From Pedobacter sp. Leaf216 (GTDB lineage Bacteria; Bacteroidota; Bacteroidia; Sphingobacteriales; Sphingobacteriaceae): a stretch of DNA of 64,000 bases. The stretch covers positions 272,952 to 336,951 of the forward strand of contig NZ_LMKM01000007.1 in NCBI RefSeq assembly GCF_001421515.1, given 5' to 3'. The notes under the pieces are model-generated. The model had not been told where the DNA came from. It saw only the letters and a list, made by a program, of their open reading frames with translations, and did no database searches. This document shows positions 45,660 to 55,279 of the stretch, piece after piece. Position 1 is the stretch's first letter. Each line of letters opens with the position of its first letter. Both the position numbers and the translations under genes were made by a program.

Positions 45660-46826
45660 TTAAGCCAATGCTTGCTCAATATCAGCTAAAATATCATTAA
45701 TATGCTCTAAACCGATAGATAAGCGGATAGAACCTTGCTCAATACCAACTTCGTTACGTTGTTCTTCAGTAAGTTTACTATGTGTACTTGTTGCGGGATG
45801 CGTTGCTATAGAACGGGTATCGGCCAGATTTGCAGAGATGGAGAACATTTTTAAATTATCCATAAATTTACGGGCAGCATCTATCCCCCCATCAACCACA
45901 ATGGTAACAATGCCACCACCCTGTTTCATTTGTTTTTTAGCAATTTCATATTGTGGGTGAGAAGGTAAAAATGGATATTTTACCAGCTTAATTTTTGGGT
46001 GTTTCTCTAAATATTCGGCCACCTTTAAAGCATTTTCGCAATGACGGTCCATACGGATGGCCAAAGTTTCTAAACTTTTAGATAAAATCCATGCGTTAAA
46101 AGGCGATAAAGCTGGTCCGCTGTGGCGCGCGAAAGCAATAACCTCGGCAATTAATTCTTTTGTACCTAAAATAACACCTCCCAAAACACGGCCCTGACCA
46201 TCGATATATTTGGTTGCAGAATGGATTGAAATGTGCGCACCAAGTTCAATCGGCCGCTGTAAATATGGTGTAGCAAAACAATTATCCACAACCAATAACT
46301 GATTGTGTTTTTTAGCCAGGTTGCCTAAAAATTCAAGATCAATAATATCGATACCAGGATTAGATGGCGTTTCTACAAAAATCATTTTTGTATTTGGCTT
46401 AATCAAAGCCTCCCAATCCTGCGGTTTATCTAAATCAGCATAATCGAAAGTAACGCCCCAATTAGAAAAAACATTGGTTAGCAACTGGTGGGTAGAGCCG
46501 AAAACCGATCTACTTGAAACAATATGATCACCATTTTTTAAGAAAGCACCAAATGTTGTAAAAATTGCGGCCATGCCTGTTGCTGTGGCAAAACCATCTT
46601 CAGCACCTTCTAAGAGGCACATTTTTTCGATAAATTCTGATGTATTTGGATTTGAATAACGGCTATACACATTCCCTTCCTTTTCGTTGGCAAATAAGGC
46701 ACGCATTTCTTCGGCATCTTCAAATTTATAACTCGAGGTAAGGTAAATCGGAGAAGAATGCTCTTTATGCAGGCTGCGTTCGGTTTGAGTGCGTATAGCT
46801 ATGGTTTCAAAATTTTCGGATTTCAT
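45660..46826 (-). CDS. metZ: O-succinylhomoserine sulfhydrylase (Cys/Met metabolism PLP enzyme)
   Basis: 388 residues. Start region SPIYLTSSYKFEDAEEM, SRYSNPN (PLP phosphate), ATATGMAAIFTTF, VETPSNPGIDIIDLE and VVDNCFATPYLQRP. The PLP lysine is in SATKYIDGQGRVLGG. The GQGR after it is typical of MetZ rather than cystathionine gamma-synthase. The enzyme converts O-succinylhomoserine and sulfide to homocysteine. No SAM riboswitch is visible upstream. The gene is alone on the minus strand, 110 bp from the OsmC gene. Confidence 0.9.
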   Translation of the reverse strand: MKSENFETIAIRTQTERSLHKEHSSPIYLTSSYKFEDAEEMRALFANEKEGNVYSRYSNPNTSEFIEKMCLLEGAEDGFATATGMAAIFTTFGAFLKNGDHIVSSRSVFGSTHQLLTNVFSNWGVTFDYADLDKPQDWEALIKPNTKMIFVETPSNPGIDIIDLEFLGNLAKKHNQLLVVDNCFATPYLQRPIELGAHISIHSATKYIDGQGRVLGGVILGTKELIAEVIAFARHSGPALSPFNAWILSKSLETLAIRMDRHCENALKVAEYLEKHPKIKLVKYPFLPSHPQYEIAKKQMKQGGGIVTIVVDGGIDAARKFMDNLKMFSISANLADTRSIATHPATSTHSKLTEEQRNEVGIEQGSIRLSIGLEHINDILADIEQALA

Positions 46827-46935
46827 TGTATTGCTAAATATGAGTATTGAGATGTGAAATGATGGTTTTGTGATGTGAGATTTGAGGTATGAGATTTTAT
46901 TCTCAACCTTAAACCCTACAGCTTAAACTGCTACT

Positions 46936-47355
46936 CTACACCTTGTTTATTTTATAAGTAAAATTAATTGTTGCTGAACGGCCTAAGATATTTGATACAG
47001 AGCAATATTTATCGAATGTCATTGCTAAAGCACGCTCTACTTTTGGTACGCTTAAATCGCCGAACAGGTCGAAATGAATATTGATTACATCAAAAATCGG
47101 AGGCATTTCTTCGTCTTTTCTAGTGGCATTAATTGCAATCTTAACATCATCAAGTGGTTCTTTCTGCTTCGCTAATACATTTACCATATCAATACCGCTG
47201 CAGCCACCTAATCCGATCAACAACATTTCCATTGGCCTAAAACCCTTTCCTTCGCCACCAATAGCAGCTTTTGCATCCAACTCCACAGTAAAACCGCTCT
47301 CGTTTTCTGCTTCAAAATTAAATTTACCGCTTTTGCGGATTAGATTTATATTCAT
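46936..47355 (-). CDS. OsmC family protein
   Basis: 139 residues from the ATG at 47355, which has AGGA about 8 bases upstream; an ATG at 47403 adds 16 residues without a ribosome site. The peroxidatic Cys is in GLGGCSGIDMV and the resolving Cys in FDKYCSVSNIL. The order matches OsmC/Ohr thiol peroxidases; the sequence looks closer to the OsmC-like subgroup than to Ohr. It probably helps detoxify organic hydroperoxides. It lies upstream of metZ with a 110-bp gap. Confidence 0.88.
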   Translation of the reverse strand: MNINLIRKSGKFNFEAENESGFTVELDAKAAIGGEGKGFRPMEMLLIGLGGCSGIDMVNVLAKQKEPLDDVKIAINATRKDEEMPPIFDVINIHFDLFGDLSVPKVERALAMTFDKYCSVSNILGRSATINFTYKINKV

Positions 47356-47500
47356 TGTGTATCCTATTGGGATGTTAGATTTGAAACGCGAGATTTGAGG
47401 CATTTTAATGCCTTAAACCATCTACCTTAAACCTTTCACCGCTATTTAATTTAATACCTAATATTTTTGCCATTTACATGCTATGTGCTATGTGCTTTGC

Positions 47501-48304
47501 TTAAATACCATAAAATACTAAGTTATTTACTTCCAGTTCTGGCAATTTTACCGGATGGTCGAAAATTGCAAAAACCGACGAACCGCTACCACTCATTAAA
47601 GCGAATGTTGCGCCTGCATCGTATAAACTGGTTTTTATTTGATGAATTTGGGGATATTTAGCGAAAACCGATATTTCGAAATCGTTGATAACCTTATTTT
47701 TCCATGTTGTTGGGCACAAATGTATGATTTCTTTTAACGATTGCAAAGGTTTTTGAGGTTTTACATGCGCATAAGCATCTGCAGTACTTACATGTACAGG
47801 CGGTTTTACCAAAACTTTAAACCAGGCTGACAAATCTATTTCGCATTTTTGAAATTCATCACCTTTATTAAACGCATAAACAGGTTTATTTTCGATAAAA
47901 AAGGCACAATCGGCACCCAATTGACGGGCGTAATCTTCCATTTTATCAACAGACATCCCCAAACTGAATTTCTCATTTAATAACTTAATTAAAAAAGCAC
48001 AATCAGCAGATCCTCCTCCCAAACCAGCACCCACAGGAATATTTTTAAATAAACTGATTTGCTGTTCTGGAATGTCATAGTCGTTTTTAACCAATTCATA
48101 GGCCTTATAACATAAATTATCATTTGCATCACCAGGAATATCAATTCCAAAAATTTTACACGATGTAATTGCGGCATCAGTAATTTCTACGGCATCTTTA
48201 ATGTTGATCGGATAAAAAACAGTTTCGAGGTTGTGGTAACCATCAGCACGTTTTTCGGTGATATTTAAGCCTAAGTTTATTTTTGCGTTGGGAAAAGATA
48301 GCAT
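47501..48304 (-). CDS. ispE: 4-diphosphocytidyl-2-C-methyl-D-erythritol kinase (IspE)
   Basis: 267 residues, slightly short of the 283 in E. coli. GHMP kinase signatures: NAKINLGLNI with catalytic Lys, NIPVGAGLGGGSADCAFL as the ATP loop with adjacent catalytic Asp, and MSGSGSSVFAIF near the C-terminus. It phosphorylates CDP-methylerythritol in the MEP isoprenoid pathway. Short repeat-like text (AGTCGTGAGT twice) lies just upstream of its start. The gene is divergent from thyA. Confidence 0.94.
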   Translation of the reverse strand: MLSFPNAKINLGLNITEKRADGYHNLETVFYPINIKDAVEITDAAITSCKIFGIDIPGDANDNLCYKAYELVKNDYDIPEQQISLFKNIPVGAGLGGGSADCAFLIKLLNEKFSLGMSVDKMEDYARQLGADCAFFIENKPVYAFNKGDEFQKCEIDLSAWFKVLVKPPVHVSTADAYAHVKPQKPLQSLKEIIHLCPTTWKNKVINDFEISVFAKYPQIHQIKTSLYDAGATFALMSGSGSSVFAIFDHPVKLPELEVNNLVFYGI

Positions 48305-48514
48305 GTTAGTCGTGAGTCGTGAGTTTTAAGTCGTGAGTTCATGGTGCCGAAACCAGCAGACATCTCACTTGCAAACATACAAATTTTATGCAGGTCACAG
48401 CTTTAAGCCAAGGCTGCACACCGAGATTACACACAACCGATGTTAACAATTAAAACAATAAAATGATTTATAACACCTGATAAATTTTAGATATTTGTAA
48501 ATTATCAGAACAGT

Positions 48515-49309
48515 ATGAAACAATATTTAGATTTAATGCAGCATGTGCTGGATCATGGCGCTCAAAAGCACGACCGTACCGGTACTGGAACTATAAGTGT
48601 TTTTGGTTACCAGATGCGCTTTAACCTTAAGGAAGGTTTTCCGATGGTGACCACAAAAAAATTGCACTTAAAATCTATTATACACGAATTGATCTGGTTT
48701 TTAACTGGCGATACCAACATTAAATACCTTAAAGATAATGGCGTGCGCATTTGGGATGAATGGGCTGATGAAAACGGCAATTTAGGCCCGGTTTATGGTT
48801 CGCAATGGAGAAGTTGGCCAACACCAGACGGGCAGCACATCGATCAGATTACAAATGTTATCAATACGATAAAAAACAATCCCGATTCGAGAAGAATTAT
48901 TGTTTCTGCCTGGAATGTTGCCGAAATTGAAAATATGGCTTTGCCCCCTTGTCATGCATTTTTTCAGTTTTACATAGCGGATGGAAAATTAAGCTGCCAG
49001 TTATACCAACGCAGTGCAGATATTTTCTTGGGTGTACCTTTTAATATTGCCTCTTACGCATTGCTTACCATGATGGTTGCACAGGTTTGCGGTTTAGAAG
49101 CCGGAGACTTTATCCATACCTTAGGCGATGCACATTTATACAATAACCACATTGAGCAAGCAAATTTGCAGCTAAGCCGGCAGCCAAAACCACTACCCAC
49201 CATGAAAATCAATCCTGATGTAAAAAGCATTTTTGATTTTAAATTTGAAGATTTTACGCTTGAGAATTACGAAGCACATCCTCATATTAAGGGTATTGTT
49301 GCGGTGTAG
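48515..49309 (+). CDS. thyA: Thymidylate synthase
   Basis: 264 residues, the same length as E. coli ThyA. Features: [18 protein letters not shown] with phosphate Arg, [15 protein letters not shown], the catalytic [11 protein letters not shown] with Cys, [23 protein letters not shown], and [12 protein letters not shown]. It makes dTMP from dUMP and methylene-THF, producing DHF. The following DHFR gene would recycle that DHF. Spacing between the two genes is 228 bp, so they are linked but may have separate promoters. Confidence 0.98.
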   Translation: MKQYLDLMQHVLDHGAQKHDRTGTGTISVFGYQMRFNLKEGFPMVTTKKLHLKSIIHELIWFLTGDTNIKYLKDNGVRIWDEWADENGNLGPVYGSQWRSWPTPDGQHIDQITNVINTIKNNPDSRRIIVSAWNVAEIENMALPPCHAFFQFYIADGKLSCQLYQRSADIFLGVPFNIASYALLTMMVAQVCGLEAGDFIHTLGDAHLYNNHIEQANLQLSRQPKPLPTMKINPDVKSIFDFKFEDFTLENYEAHPHIKGIVAV

Positions 49310-49537
49310 TTGCTTAATTGAAAGCTAGATTGCTTCACTCCCGATCTCAGCCAAAGGCTTTTGTTCGCAATGACGCGGCATTTGTCTTCATCGCCTGTAG
49401 GAACGAAGAAACAACCTCATTCAGCCATTGGCAGAGGTTGATCTAAGTAAAGTAGGTTACAAAAATATTATGAAAAGGGTCCTAATGGTTCAAAATAACG
49501 AACACGTTAGCGAAATGAACCAATAAACGATTGACTA

Positions 49538-50047
49538 ATGACCAATGAACTAAAAAGCCCCTCACTTGCCATCGCCGTTGCTATAGGCGAAAACTTCGCC
49601 ATTGGCAAAAATAACCAGCTTTTGTGGCATATGCCGGCTGATTTAAAGTTTTTTAAGCAAACCACATCAGGCCATACCGTAATAATGGGACGCAAAACGT
49701 TCGATTCTGTTGGAAAACCATTACCAAACCGCAGAAATATTGTAATTACCCGAGATACTGAATTAAAAATTGAGGGCGTTGAAGTGGTAAACAGTTTAGA
49801 TGAAGCTTTAGCGATTACCAAAACGGAAGAAAAACAAGTATTTATTGTTGGTGGGGCTGAAATTTACAAACAGGCATTGCCAAAAATTACTACATTATAT
49901 TTAACTACCATTCACCATAATTTTGATGCAGATACTTTTTTCCCTGAAATTGACAGGAATGAATGGAAATTAATTAGCAGCGAAGCCCATAAAGCCGACG
50001 AAAAAAACAAATACGATTATACTTTTAAAGTTTTAGAAAGGATATAA
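49538..50047 (+). CDS. folA: Dihydrofolate reductase
   Basis: 169 residues, typical size. IAVAIGENFAIGKNNQLLWHMPADLKFFKQTTSG carries the Trp and substrate Asp region. VIMGRKTFDSVGKPLPNRRNIVITR and VFIVGGAEIYKQAL are standard NADPH-binding blocks. C-terminal DADTFFPEID precedes a final strand. It reduces DHF to THF. In Bacteroidetes this gene usually sits next to thyA, as here. Confidence 0.97.
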   Translation: MTNELKSPSLAIAVAIGENFAIGKNNQLLWHMPADLKFFKQTTSGHTVIMGRKTFDSVGKPLPNRRNIVITRDTELKIEGVEVVNSLDEALAITKTEEKQVFIVGGAEIYKQALPKITTLYLTTIHHNFDADTFFPEIDRNEWKLISSEAHKADEKNKYDYTFKVLERI

Positions 50048-50449
50048 TCCTTTAGTCATCTGCGGTAAGGAAGCATGAAGCAACCTAAAACCAGGTTGCC
50101 AAGCGATCTTTATATAATGTTTTGCGGCCACCTAGGGCAAAATATCCAAAACCCCACTACCTTGGCCGCCTAAACCCGATATACGTGGATGCCCCCGATT
50201 TTTTGTATCGGGGCAGAAACATTAGCGGGACGGAACCTCAGCCAAAAGCTGCTGCAATTGCTTTCCCAATCAATATCATCTGCATTTTAAACTCCTTTAT
50301 GGATTATGTATGGAGAATCGTAAAGGATTATTGCCCGATAAAAATTATTGTTAATAAATTATCAATTAAGGGGTTCTATAATTTAAAAATTTAATTAGAT
50401 TTGCCGACTTGTTAAAAAACAGCGAAAGACAAATTATTTTAAACAAACA
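50048..50449. other. Intergenic spacer with repeat-family DNA, no gene
   Basis: 402 bp. A repeat of the second family runs from about 50130 to 50260, with the hairpin CCCCGAT...ATCGGGG at 50193-50213. A 90-codon plus frame (50122-50394) coincides with this repeat and is rejected. The TAGATTTG at 50396-50403 is listed separately. Confidence 0.65.
50396..50403 (+). promoter_or_regulatory. -7 element TAGATTTG upstream of secDF
   Basis: Exact TAnnTTTG match. It would start a transcript near 50410, about 40 bases before the secDF ATG. A TTTG at -33 is not evident. Confidence 0.5.
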
Positions 50450-53431
50450 ATGCAAGGAAAAGGTTTTATTAAGTTTATAGCGATAGTATTGGCTATCGTT
50501 TGTGCGTACGCACTTTCTTTTACTTTGGTAGCATCCAAGGTAGAAAAAGACGCAAAAAACGCTGCGAAGGGTGATTTAGCCAAAGAAAAGGCTTACTTAG
50601 ATTCGATGAGTACCGTGAAAGTTTATCCTGTAGTTGGATTTACTTATCAAGAGGTAAAAGCGAAAGAGATTAATTTGGGTTTAGACTTAAAAGGCGGAAT
50701 GAACGTAACGATGGAGATATCGTTAGCGGAGTTGGTAAAATCATTAGCGGGCAACCCTACTGATGCGAACTTCAACAAAGCAGTTCAGAATGCACAGATC
50801 CAGTTAAATGCCGGTGGTAAAGATTACATCAAAATTTTTGTTGATGAATTCGAAAAATTAAGCCCTGGAGTTAAACTTGCAGATTATTTTTCTAACCAGG
50901 ATAATGCATCTCAGTTAAAACCTAGCGCAAGCAATGCTGAAGTTGAAGCTTTCTTAGAGAAAGAAGCAACTAGTGCTATCGATCGTTCGTTTACAGTTTT
51001 ACGTTCCCGTATTGATGGTTCTGGCGTTGTAAGCCCGAACATGCAAAAACAAGAGGGTAGCAACCGTATCTTAATCGAGATGCCAGGTGTACAAGATCAG
51101 GAGCGTATGGCGAAACTTTTACAAGGTTCTGCTGAGTTACAATTCTGGCAGGTATACCAGGTACAAGAAGTTGCGCCATTATTAGAAAACATTAATAAAA
51201 TTTTAGCAGCAACATTAAAAACTGATGCTCCTGCAACTAAAGATACAACTGCTGCTCCAGCTGCTGGTGGTAAATTGGCTGGCCTTGAAAAATCGGCTAC
51301 TAAAGATACCACAGCTAAAGGCGGTAAACTTGCTGGCTTAGGTAAAAAAGATTCTACAGCGGTTAGGGCCGAACTGGCAAAATCTAACCCATTATACGCT
51401 GTTCTTAATCTTCCGATTTATCAAGGCGAAAACGGACAACAACAATTAATGCCAGGTGCAGTTGTTGGTATGTCGTTACAAAAAGATACTGCAAAGGTTA
51501 ACAATTACTTAAAACTTCCTGAAGTTGCTGCATCTATTCCATCAACGATGAAATTTATGTGGAGTGTTAAACCAAGGGAAGGTTCGAGAATTTTCGAATT
51601 ATATGCTATTAAAGTGGTAAGTGCCGATGGCAAACCAGATTTAGGTGGTGATGCGATTAGCGATTCCAAAGATGATTTTGATCAGCACAACAAACCAGAG
51701 GTAACCATGTACATGACCAGCGAAGGTGCTGCTAAATGGAAAAAAATTACTGCTGAAGCTGCTGCTGACCCGAACAACAAAAAATCTATTGCAATTGTAT
51801 TGGATAACCAGGTTTATTCTGCCCCTACTGTGCAGAACGAAATTGCTGGTGGTGTTTCTTCAATCACTGGTAACTTTACCCAAACAGATACTAAAGATTT
51901 ATCTAACATCTTAAAAGCTGGTAAATTGCCTGCTCCTGCACGTATTGCCGGTAGTTATGTGGTTGGTCCAACTTTAGGTGCAAAAGCTATTCACGATGGT
52001 TTAATCTCATTCGTAATTGCCTTTATCGTAATCTTAATCTTCATGGCGTTGTATTATCACCGTGCAGGTTGGGTTGCTAACTTTGCATTGTTAATCAACT
52101 TATTCTTCATCATTGGTATTTTGGTATCACTAGGTGCAGTATTAACCTTACCTGGTATCGCTGGTATCGTGTTAACCATTGGTTTATCGGTAGATGCAAA
52201 CATCCTTATTTTTGAGCGTGTACGTGAAGAACTTGCACATGGTAAAAATACCGCTACTGCAATTAAAGAAGGTTTTAAACATGCAATGCCTTCAATTATC
52301 GATTCAAACGTTACCTTGTTCATCTTAGGTGCTATTCTTTACGTTTTTGGTAGCGGTCCGGTTCAAGGTTTCGCAACTACTTTATGTATTGGTATTCTTT
52401 CATCATTATTTGCTGCAGTAGCCATTTCGAGAGTTGTTTTCGAATCGTTATTAAACCGTAAAATCGATGTTAGTTTCGATAACAGCCTAACACGTAATGC
52501 ATTTAAAAACTTAGCATTCAACTTTGTTGGCCGTCGTAAAATCTATTACATTATCTCTACCATCATTATTATTGCCGGTATTGGTATGTACTTCAAAAAT
52601 GGCGGTTTAAACCTGGGTGTAGATTTTAAAGGTGGTAGAACTTATTTGGTTCACTTCGATAAAGCTGTTAGTACTGAAGATTTAAAAACCAAGTTAAACC
52701 CGGTTTTCGGTAACGAAACGCCAGAGGTTAAAACTGCAGGAGAAGATAGTCAGGTTAAAATCACTACTACTTTCCACATCGAAGATCAGGACATTAAAAC
52801 TGATAAAGTTGTAGAAGATGCTTTAAACAAAGGTTTAGCAGGTTCTAAATATGAAATCGTAAGTTCACAAAAAGTTACGCCTATCATTGCAAGTGACATT
52901 GTAAACGGTGCTTTTTATGCGGTATTGATCTCATGTTTATTCATGTTTATCTATATCGTAGTACGATTCAAAAAATGGCAGTATGGTTTAGGTGCGGTAA
53001 TCGCATTATTCCATGATGTGTTAATGGTATTGTCTTTCTACACTATTTTAGATGGTATTATGCCATTCTCATTAGAAATTGGTCAGGATTTTATTGCAGC
53101 AATTTTAACGGTTATGGGTTATACCATGACAGAAACAGTTGTTGTATTCGACCGTATCCGTGAGAAACTAAAAGAATCTGGTAAAGAAGATTTACATGGT
53201 GAAGAACGTAACAACTTAATCAACTTCGCGTTGAACAGTACATTAAGTCGTACGATATTAACTTCATTAACCGTATTCTTCGTGTTATTGGTAATCTTTA
53301 TTTTCGGTGGTGATAGCATCCGTGGGTTTATCTTTGCATTGTTGATTGGTCGTATCATCGGTACCTACTCATCATTATGCATCTCTACTCCTATCGTAAT
53401 TGATTTAGGAAGCTCAGCTGAGAAAAAGTAA
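50450..53431 (+). CDS. secDF: Fused protein translocase subunit SecDF
   Basis: 993 residues: SecD and SecF joined in one polypeptide, as in most Bacteroidetes. The SecD half has NLGLDLKGGMNVTME and the SecD1 loop with ERMAKLLQGSAELQFW. Helices follow from SFVIAFIVILIFMALYYHRAG, with GIVLTIGLSVDANILIFERVREE. The SecF half begins around 680 with GLNLGVDFKGGRTY and ends with GYTMTETVVVFDRIRE and helices. The periplasmic part contains an Ala/Lys/Thr-rich insert at about 263-303 with a tandem near-duplicate (KDTTA..GGKLAGL.K twice). SecDF uses the proton motive force to help Sec export. It is alone, with a terminator after it. Confidence 0.97.
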   Translation: MQGKGFIKFIAIVLAIVCAYALSFTLVASKVEKDAKNAAKGDLAKEKAYLDSMSTVKVYPVVGFTYQEVKAKEINLGLDLKGGMNVTMEISLAELVKSLAGNPTDANFNKAVQNAQIQLNAGGKDYIKIFVDEFEKLSPGVKLADYFSNQDNASQLKPSASNAEVEAFLEKEATSAIDRSFTVLRSRIDGSGVVSPNMQKQEGSNRILIEMPGVQDQERMAKLLQGSAELQFWQVYQVQEVAPLLENINKILAATLKTDAPATKDTTAAPAAGGKLAGLEKSATKDTTAKGGKLAGLGKKDSTAVRAELAKSNPLYAVLNLPIYQGENGQQQLMPGAVVGMSLQKDTAKVNNYLKLPEVAASIPSTMKFMWSVKPREGSRIFELYAIKVVSADGKPDLGGDAISDSKDDFDQHNKPEVTMYMTSEGAAKWKKITAEAAADPNNKKSIAIVLDNQVYSAPTVQNEIAGGVSSITGNFTQTDTKDLSNILKAGKLPAPARIAGSYVVGPTLGAKAIHDGLISFVIAFIVILIFMALYYHRAGWVANFALLINLFFIIGILVSLGAVLTLPGIAGIVLTIGLSVDANILIFERVREELAHGKNTATAIKEGFKHAMPSIIDSNVTLFILGAILYVFGSGPVQGFATTLCIGILSSLFAAVAISRVVFESLLNRKIDVSFDNSLTRNAFKNLAFNFVGRRKIYYIISTIIIIAGIGMYFKNGGLNLGVDFKGGRTYLVHFDKAVSTEDLKTKLNPVFGNETPEVKTAGEDSQVKITTTFHIEDQDIKTDKVVEDALNKGLAGSKYEIVSSQKVTPIIASDIVNGAFYAVLISCLFMFIYIVVRFKKWQYGLGAVIALFHDVLMVLSFYTILDGIMPFSLEIGQDFIAAILTVMGYTMTETVVVFDRIREKLKESGKEDLHGEERNNLINFALNSTLSRTILTSLTVFFVLLVIFIFGGDSIRGFIFALLIGRIIGTYSSLCISTPIVIDLGSSAEKK

Positions 53432-53454
53432 GATCCAAAAATCTTAATATATAC

Positions 53455-53486
53455 AAGCGCTTCGATTTATCGGGGCGCTTTTTTTG
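53455..53486 (+). terminator. Rho-independent terminator of secDF
   Basis: Arms AAGCGCTTCGAT and ATCGGGGCGCTT around TT, with two G-T pairs, followed by a T-run. Begins 23 bp after the secDF stop. Confidence 0.9.
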
Positions 53487-53803
53487 TGCCAAAACTCGTA
53501 GGTTTAAAAACTTGCGAGGGTTAAAGTTAAAAGACACAAAGCTTTTCATTTATTTTGCAAAGCAAAACCTGGGGTTCTTCGGTTCCAACAGTCCCGCTGT
53601 CCGTTTTATTCCGATGAAGGATCGGTATGCTCACTGCCATCAGGTTTATTTAACCTGGGTAAGTGCTTCGAACCTGCAAAAACACACCTTCGTCATACCA
53701 GCGTTATATATTAATCAATCAGCTGAAATAGTAGCCAAAACCTCAATTTTTAAACCTTTTGGCCATCTTTTTGTTACATTAGCAACAGATAAACCGATAA
53801 AAA
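53487..53803. other. Intergenic repeat-family spacer, no gene
   Basis: About 317 bp. From 53587 to 53655 the second dispersed repeat family recurs (AACAGTCCCGCTGTCC ... CTGCCATCAGGTTTA). A 103-codon plus frame here (53512-53823) uses this DNA and overlaps the NDH-2 start, so it is rejected. Confidence 0.65.
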
Positions 53804-55138
53804 ATGGATTTACAACTTCCTAAAAGCGAATACCCAAGAGTAGTTATTGTTGGTGGTGGATTTGGTGGCATTGAGTTAGCTAAACGTTTAAAAAACAAGC
53901 CTTTTCAAGTGGTTATGCTCGATAAGCATAACTATCATACTTTTCAACCACTGCTTTATCAGGTAGCTACAGGAGGACTGGAAGCAGATTCTATCGCTTT
54001 CCCACTACGGAAAATTTTTAAAGGACAAAAAAATCTCATTTTTCGGGTAACCAAAGTAACTGAAGTTAATGCAGCAGAAAATTGTTTACAAACAGATATT
54101 GGCAGGATTACTTACGATTATTTGGTAATTGCCACTGGCTCTACCAGTAACTTTTTTGGCAATAAAGAAATTGAAGCCAATTCAATGCCGATGAAGTCAA
54201 TTCCAGAAGCACTTGATTTAAGAAGTTTGATTTTACAGAATTTTGAGAAATCGCTGATCGAAAAAGATTTAGATAAAAAGAATGCCCTATTAAACTTTGT
54301 GGTGGTTGGTGGCGGTCCAACAGGTGTTGAAACCTCCGGTGCCATTGCTGAACTTAAAAGACATGTAATTCCGAACGATTATCCGGAAATGGATTTAAGC
54401 AGGGTAAACATTTACCTGATCGAAAATTCGCCGGAATTGTTGGGCGTTATGTCGCCACAGGCACAAAAGAAAGCAAAAGATTTCCTTACCGATATGGGCG
54501 TTCAGATCATGAATGAAACCAGGGTACTCGGTTACGATGGACTTACACTCACCTTACAAGATAAAGCACCTATTTTAAGTTCAACAGTGATCTGGAGTGC
54601 TGGGGTTAAGGGTGAGGTTTTAAATGGTTTAGATAAAGCTGAAGTGGTAAGAGGTGGCAGATTAAAAACAGATACCCAAAATTTAATTGTAGGTTATCAG
54701 AATATTTATGCCATTGGTGATGTGGCTGCCATTGTAGATGAAGAAACGCCAAACGGTCATCCTGGGGTAGCTCCGGCGGCCATTCAACAAGGCCATCACC
54801 TCGCTAAAAACCTGATCAACATTAAAGAAAATAAACCTTTGGAGAAATTTAAATATTTCGACAAAGGCTCAATGGCCACAGTAGGTAGAAATAAAGCAGT
54901 TGTTGATATCGGTAAAATCCGTTTCCAAGGAGTGTTTGCATGGTTCACCTGGATGTTTGTTCACTTGATGACATTGGTAGGCTTCAGAAACAAAATTATA
55001 GTTTTCGTCAATTGGGTTTGGAGTTACTTCAGCTACGATCGGGGAACCCGTTTAATTATTAGAACCTTTGCAAAAGATCGAAGTGTGGATTATAGAAACG
55101 AGGTACCATCAGTAAAGGAAGAAGTTAAGGTATCTTAG
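53804..55138 (+). CDS. ndh: Type II NADH:quinone dehydrogenase (NDH-2)
   Basis: 444 residues. N-terminal FAD motif VVIVGGGFGGIELAKRL at about 12-28, then DKHNYHTFQPLLYQVATGGLEADSIAFPLRKIF. Second dinucleotide motif NFVVVGGGPTGVETSGAIAEL for NADH. FAD-binding NIYAIGDVAA. The C-terminal membrane-associating region is FAWFTWMFVHLMTLVGFRNKIIVFVNWVWSYF. It feeds electrons from NADH to quinone without pumping protons and so can supply cytochrome bd found at the window end. The TAG stop is inside the first unit of the following 7-bp repeat array. Confidence 0.93.
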   Translation: MDLQLPKSEYPRVVIVGGGFGGIELAKRLKNKPFQVVMLDKHNYHTFQPLLYQVATGGLEADSIAFPLRKIFKGQKNLIFRVTKVTEVNAAENCLQTDIGRITYDYLVIATGSTSNFFGNKEIEANSMPMKSIPEALDLRSLILQNFEKSLIEKDLDKKNALLNFVVVGGGPTGVETSGAIAELKRHVIPNDYPEMDLSRVNIYLIENSPELLGVMSPQAQKKAKDFLTDMGVQIMNETRVLGYDGLTLTLQDKAPILSSTVIWSAGVKGEVLNGLDKAEVVRGGRLKTDTQNLIVGYQNIYAIGDVAAIVDEETPNGHPGVAPAAIQQGHHLAKNLINIKENKPLEKFKYFDKGSMATVGRNKAVVDIGKIRFQGVFAWFTWMFVHLMTLVGFRNKIIVFVNWVWSYFSYDRGTRLIIRTFAKDRSVDYRNEVPSVKEEVKVS

Positions 55139-55193
55139 TCTTTAGTCTTTAGTCTTTAGTCTTTAGTCTTTAGTCTTTAGTCTTTAGTCTTTA
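55135..55193. repeat. Heptanucleotide tandem repeat TTTAGTC, about 8 copies
   Basis: Seven perfect copies at 55141-55189, with a partial copy before (TTAGTC) and after (TTTA). The first partial copy supplies the NDH-2 stop TAG (55136-55138). The unit is not a multiple of three, so copy-number change would not alter the NDH-2 protein. A likely slipped-strand mini-array. Confidence 0.95.
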
Positions 55194-55279
55194 AGGCAAC
55201 TTTAACGGTATAAAATTGTTTCTTATTTCTTTTTTTCTTTGCGAAAAACTTTGCGCATTTTGCGGCTAAATCAAAAAAT

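Noticed and set aside
50122..50394. 90-codon plus-strand frame
   Set aside because: Coincides with a family II intergenic repeat including a G+C hairpin; no domain.
53512..53823. 103-codon plus-strand frame
   Set aside because: Built on a family II repeat and overlaps the start of NDH-2 in a different frame.
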